From positions 3,917,001 through 3,981,000 of the forward strand of contig CP031740.1 of assembly GCA_022701275.1 (NCBI GenBank): a stretch of 64,000 nucleotides of DNA, read 5' to 3'. Below are positions 60,252 through 64,000 of this stretch, in pieces (position 1 is the first letter of the stretch; the number at the start of each line of letters is the position of its first letter). Source of the stretch: Microcoleus vaginatus PCC 9802. Its GTDB lineage: Bacteria; Cyanobacteriota; Cyanobacteriia; Cyanobacteriales; Microcoleaceae. The notes under the pieces are model-generated. The model made no database searches and had not been told where the DNA came from. It saw only the letters and a program-made list of their open reading frames with translations. Position numbers and translations under genes: made by a program.

Positions 60252-62339
60252 TTAGAAAGTAAAGGTAGTACGGAGGAGTCCGACCCAGATATCGTCGTTT
60301 CTGTGGTTGTGTTCTGGATTCAGAATCACGTAAACGCCCGGTGTCACTGACACAAAGTCATTGACTTGGAAGCGATAGAAACCTTCTAAGTGATAAGAGG
60401 TGTCGCGGTTTCTGGCGACATCACTCTCAGTAACTTTTGGCGGTACACCGAAGACGAAGCCGAGGAGGTTGCCTTGCCGGCCAAAATCTGCCAGGGCCAA
60501 AGTGATAGCACCATTCTGGATCGTCGCGTCATTGCCGCCCCCCCGCAGTTGCTCAGCCTTCGTATAACCGTACCAACCGCCAAGCTGAAAGCGACGGCTG
60601 GGTTTGAAGTTAACTTGCACGCCATAGTTATCTGCTTGAGTGGGTGCTTGACCGAAGGGCCGGTTAGCCAAAGAACTGCCGGTGCCACCCATGATGCCAA
60701 CATCGCCTGCGCGATTGTATTTGTGGGTGTAAGTGAAGGCCAAATCAAACGGTTTGCTAAAAAAGCCGATCTGACCCAGAGCGCTGAAAGAACCGTCGGC
60801 AACGCCCCTGCCGTTTGCGGGGTTGGGAGCATCGCCGTCGGAGGCAAGATAGCCCCCAGTAGCTCGGAGGGGGCCCAAGTTGAAAGTCAAACTTGCGCCA
60901 GCTCCCTGCGGCCCGCGGAATACGGCCGGGTTACGAACTCCAAATCTGGAAATGGCACCAGTACCCGTAGAGTTAAAGGGTGTTACCGTGTCTGCAATTT
61001 CATGCAGGTCAAGTCCTTTAGGACCGACAAAGGCTGTAGCGCTACCCATCGGGAAACGATAGTACAGTTCGTTTAGTGTGAATTGGCTGCCCTCCTCGCC
61101 GTCAAAGGCCAAGCGAGCCATGTTGGTACCGGTAGCCGTGGCGCTGTCGTAGCGGGCGACGTTGACTGCTTGCAAGCGGGTTCTGAGCAAGTCTCGACCG
61201 GTGAAGCTGGTGCTCAAGTTCAACCGCACCCGGTAGCCGAGGTTTGTGACCGTTTCGTCTTCGTCGTCGTCAAGGCGGATACCCTCTCCGACAAAGGTGT
61301 CGCTGACAGCAAAAATGGCTTCTCCAGCCAGTTTGGTGGTGGTGGAGAACTGGTTGGCTTCGAGTTCTGCGGTGCGAGCTTCTAGGCCGTCTACTCGTCC
61401 GCGCAGGGTAGCGAGTTCGGCTGCAAATTCTTCTTGCAGGCGTTGCAGGATGGCTAAGTCGTCTCTGGTGACCAAGTTACCTGTGGACCCAATTAGCTGG
61501 GTTATTTGGTCTAAGCAAGCGTTGACGCCGGCTGCAAATTCGTAGCGAGTCAGGGCGCGGTTGCCACGGTAGGTGCCGTCTGGATAGCCTACGATACAAC
61601 TGTAGCGTTCGACTAGGGATTGCAGGGCTTGGAATGCCCAATCTGTCGGCCGCACGTCGGAGAGTTGAGTGACCGATGTCACCTGGGACATGGTTCCGGA
61701 CTGTTGGGCCGGCAGCGCTTGGGGAGCGACAGGGACGATCGGGCCGCCCATTCCTGTCGGTGCTGTCTGAGCAATTTCTACCTTAGTAGCTGGGGTAGTA
61801 GCTGTGGTAGTAGCTGGGGTGCTGGCGACTGCTGGCACTTCAATTTTCCCAGCGGTTTCTGTCTGGCTGCTTTGCACTGCCAAGTCTGATGCTTGGGGCG
61901 ACGGTTCGGCTGTGCCTGTTGCTGCCAGGGGTTCAGTCGCTGCTGCTGTGCTGGCGGGAGCGATTGGGGCTGCTGAATCGATGTCGATCCCTGTGGTTTG
62001 CAGTGCTGCTGCGCTGGTGTCTGGTTCAATTTTTGCCAGTTTTTCAGCGTCTGCGGAGTTGGCGACCGGGGTTTGAGCTGCCTCTGCGCTGCTGTTTAAA
62101 GCTAGCTTTTCTGGGGTCGCAGGGGCTGCTGCAACTGGTTCGGCAACTGGTTCTCCATCTATTTCTGCAACTATTTCTGCAATTTTTGACTCAGATGACT
62201 GAGCTGTAGCTAGCTGGTTTGCTTCAGCGGTTGCTGGAGCTTCTGCGGCGATCGCAGCGGCACTGACGACTGATGATATACCCAGAATTGCCGGGGATAC
62301 TAGCAGTAAATTCCAAAAAGTTCTGTTCATTTTCCTCAC
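60252..62339 (-). CDS. Iron uptake porin (SLH + OprB), copy 1
   Basis: A 695-residue outer-membrane porin. Signal peptide 1-32. Residues about 33-210 form an unusually long low-complexity Ala/Thr/Glu/Pro-rich linker. SLH domain at 218-278 (LSDVRPTDWAFQALQSLVERY, YPDGTYRGNRALTRYEFA), which anchors to peptidoglycan-linked polysaccharide; coiled coil at about 285-325 (LQRLQEEFAAELATLRGRVDGLE); OprB-type beta-barrel at 330-695 ending in a terminal Phe (TTFTF). In cyanobacteria such proteins pass inorganic iron and other small ions. A second copy lies just upstream. Confidence 0.92.
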   Translation of the reverse strand: MRKMNRTFWNLLLVSPAILGISSVVSAAAIAAEAPATAEANQLATAQSSESKIAEIVAEIDGEPVAEPVAAAPATPEKLALNSSAEAAQTPVANSADAEKLAKIEPDTSAAALQTTGIDIDSAAPIAPASTAAATEPLAATGTAEPSPQASDLAVQSSQTETAGKIEVPAVASTPATTTATTPATKVEIAQTAPTGMGGPIVPVAPQALPAQQSGTMSQVTSVTQLSDVRPTDWAFQALQSLVERYSCIVGYPDGTYRGNRALTRYEFAAGVNACLDQITQLIGSTGNLVTRDDLAILQRLQEEFAAELATLRGRVDGLEARTAELEANQFSTTTKLAGEAIFAVSDTFVGEGIRLDDDEDETVTNLGYRVRLNLSTSFTGRDLLRTRLQAVNVARYDSATATGTNMARLAFDGEEGSQFTLNELYYRFPMGSATAFVGPKGLDLHEIADTVTPFNSTGTGAISRFGVRNPAVFRGPQGAGASLTFNLGPLRATGGYLASDGDAPNPANGRGVADGSFSALGQIGFFSKPFDLAFTYTHKYNRAGDVGIMGGTGSSLANRPFGQAPTQADNYGVQVNFKPSRRFQLGGWYGYTKAEQLRGGGNDATIQNGAITLALADFGRQGNLLGFVFGVPPKVTESDVARNRDTSYHLEGFYRFQVNDFVSVTPGVYVILNPEHNHRNDDIWVGLLRTTFTF

Positions 62340-62590
62340 ACCTTCACACTCTATTCAACTCGACGAGCAGCAATTCCCAACTGGTAATTTTTGTGGTTGC
62401 TTGCCTGTTGACAATAATAACAACTGCCAAAAGAGAACCTATCCATAACTTTGGATTCACAGTTGATTCACAATTTGTTGACAGTTGACTGTTAACTGTT
62501 GACTCATGACTGTTAACTGTTGACAATCTAAAATCTCAACTCTCAACTCTAAAATCTAAAATCTAAAATCGATCGACTGATGACCAATAA

Positions 62591-62620
62591 CTAAAAGCGG
62601 CAGGTGACTGCCGCTTTTAG
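62591..62620 (-). terminator. Terminator of porin 2
   Basis: Same stem as at 60199-60228 (CTAAAAGCGGCA / TGCCGCTTTTAG), with a different loop (GGTGAC), just after the stop of the second porin. Confidence 0.85.
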
Positions 62621-62643
62621 CTGTAACTAGATGTCTGGAAACC

Positions 62644-64000
62644 TTAGAAACTAAAGGTAGTACGGAGGAGTCCGACCCAGATATCCTTGTTTTCCTCGTT
62701 GTGTTCGGGATTCATAATCACGTAAACGCCCGGTGTCACTGAGATAAAGTCATTGACTTGGAAGCGATAGAAACCCTCTAAGTGATAAGAGGTGTTGCGG
62801 TTTCTGGCGACATCACTCTCAGTAACTTTTGGCGGTACACCGAAGACGAAACCGAGGAGATTGCCTTGGCGGCCAAAATCTGCCAGGGCCAAAGTTATAG
62901 CACCATTCTGGATCGTAGCGTCATTGTTACCGCCCCGCAGTTGTTCAGCCTTCGTATAACCGTACCAACCGCCAATCTGAAAGCGACGGCTGGGTTTGAA
63001 GTTAACTTGCACGCCATAGTTATCTGCTTGAGTGGGTGCTTGACCGAAGGGCCGGTTAGCCAAAGAACTGCCGGTGCCACCCATGATGCCAACATCGCCT
63101 GCGCGATTGTATTTGTGGGTGTAAGTGAAGGCCAAATCAAACGGTTTGCTAAAAAAGCCGATCTGACCCAGAGCGCTGAAAGAACCGTCGGCAACGCCCC
63201 TGCCGTTTGCGGGGTTGGGAGCATCGCCGTCGGAGGCAAGATAGCCCCCAGTAGCTCGGAGGGGGCCCAAGTTGAAAGTCAAACTTGCGCCAGCTCCCTG
63301 CGGCCCGCGGAATACGGCCGGGTTACGAACTCCAAATCTGGAAATGGCACCAGTACCCGTAGAGTTAAAGGGTGTTACCGTGTCTGCAATTTCATCCAGG
63401 TCAAGTCCTTTAGGACCGACAAAGACTGTAGCGGGACCGACCGGGAAACGATAGTACAGTTCGTCTAGTGTGAATTGGCTGCCCTCCTCGCCGTCAAAGG
63501 CCAAGCGAGCCATGTTAGTGCCGGTAGCGGTTGATGCTCCGTAGTTGGCGACGTTGACTGCTTGCAAGCGGGTTCTGAGCAAGTCTCGACCGGTGAAGCT
63601 TGTCAATAAGTTCAACCGCACCCGGTAGCCGAAGTTGGTGACAGTTTGGTCGTCGCGATCGCGGATATGATTGCCGTTGGCGTCACGAGCTTGTATAGGA
63701 TCTCCGAAGGTGTCGCTGACGCCAAAAACCACTTCTCCAGCCAGTTTGGTGGTGGTGGAGAACTGGTTGGCTTCGAGTTCTGCGGTGCGAGCTTCTAGGC
63801 CGTCTACTCGTCCGCGCAGGGTAGCGAGTTCGGCTGCAAATTCTTCTTGCAGGCGTTGCAGGATGGCTAAGTCATCTTTGGTAACTAAGTTACCCGTTGA
63901 CCCAATTAGCTGGGTTATTTGGTCTAAGCAAGCGTTGACGCCGGCTGCAAATTCGTAGCGAGTCAGGGCGCGGTTGCCGCGGTAGGTGCCGTCGGGATAA
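62644..64000 (-). CDS. Iron uptake porin (SLH + OprB), copy 2 (5' end outside window)
   Basis: Runs from the window edge to 62644, 452 codons visible. It begins inside the SLH domain (YPDGTYRGNRALTRYEFAAG), followed by the coiled coil and the whole OprB barrel ending in TTFSF. Over most of the barrel it is nearly identical to copy 1. Differences cluster at the loop after the first strands (GDPIQARDANGNHIRDRDDQ here; GEGIRLDDDEDE in copy 1). The internal ATG at 63732 is not the start. The copy 1 gene begins 305 bp downstream, with its own terminator between, so the two are separate units. Confidence 0.92.
   Translation of the reverse strand, partial: YPDGTYRGNRALTRYEFAAGVNACLDQITQLIGSTGNLVTKDDLAILQRLQEEFAAELATLRGRVDGLEARTAELEANQFSTTTKLAGEVVFGVSDTFGDPIQARDANGNHIRDRDDQTVTNFGYRVRLNLLTSFTGRDLLRTRLQAVNVANYGASTATGTNMARLAFDGEEGSQFTLDELYYRFPVGPATVFVGPKGLDLDEIADTVTPFNSTGTGAISRFGVRNPAVFRGPQGAGASLTFNLGPLRATGGYLASDGDAPNPANGRGVADGSFSALGQIGFFSKPFDLAFTYTHKYNRAGDVGIMGGTGSSLANRPFGQAPTQADNYGVQVNFKPSRRFQIGGWYGYTKAEQLRGGNNDATIQNGAITLALADFGRQGNLLGFVFGVPPKVTESDVARNRNTSYHLEGFYRFQVNDFISVTPGVYVIMNPEHNEENKDIWVGLLRTTFSF

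Overview
The window comes from a filamentous cyanobacterium. It carries psbA (photosystem II D1), CP12, an ATP synthase beta/epsilon pair, ferredoxin-type glutamate synthase and iron-uptake porins. It is also rich in HIP1-like GCGATCGC octamers and in heptanucleotide tandem repeats (CTAAAAT, CAACTGA, TAATTGG types). An Oscillatoriales (Microcoleus/Oscillatoria-like) source is an inference from this repeat load and gene content. There are no rRNA, tRNA or CRISPR loci that I can see.

Layout. 1-2206 (minus): an NMT1/TauA-type ABC transporter (permease cut by the window edge, plus lipoprotein binding protein) behind a guanidine-I (ykkC) riboswitch. 2829-4643: allophanate hydrolase, diverging from it, so the two units may serve nitrogen recovery from guanidine. 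4684-10462: RTX-repeat protein, truB, yidD, PATAN/receiver regulator, GT2 glycosyltransferase and an IscA/SufA-type protein. 10609-12030: a cupin, a decayed Fic-like gene and a dispersed repeat. 12031-16617: Fd-GOGAT (glsF). 16727-20745 is a small accessory island: an AAA ATPase/DUF4276 pair (OLD/AbiL-like, possible defence), decayed toxin-antitoxin-type genes, and an xisI-like gene split by an IS630-type element. 21081-31507: psbA (E130 form), a DUF1400 alpha/beta hydrolase, an HD protein, ligA with a repeat-derived in-frame insertion, a small membrane protein, and an amine oxidase with a jacalin-like C-terminus.

31559-47797 is dominated by giant proteins: a Ser/Thr kinase-ATPase-GAF-SpoIIE protein broken by an amber codon near its C-terminus; a 3022-residue TPS-type secreted repeat protein ending in a CHAT (caspase-like) protease domain; and a PEP-CTERM protein whose PEP motif is expanded into a 12-unit repeat. 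47936-49956 is atpD-atpC, separated by a heptamer repeat.

50509-58640 is an eroding mobile region: a complete IS4-type element with 9-bp target duplications and a damaged catalytic motif; a sulfonate-binding-protein/adenylate-cyclase chimera with an amber codon; small genes; an HD protein; a DUF3177 protein; CP12; and a TnpB gene with a nonsense codon. The window closes with a FIST-domain protein and two tandem, nearly identical SLH/OprB iron-uptake porins, the second cut by the window end.

The most notable observations are the guanidine riboswitch unit, the AAA/DUF4276 pair, the TPS-CHAT giant, the amine oxidase-jacalin fusion, the ligA insertion and the cleanly reversible IS630 insertion into xisI. 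Several genes carry single in-frame stops, so this is a genome region under active decay, or one whose assembly should be checked at those codons.
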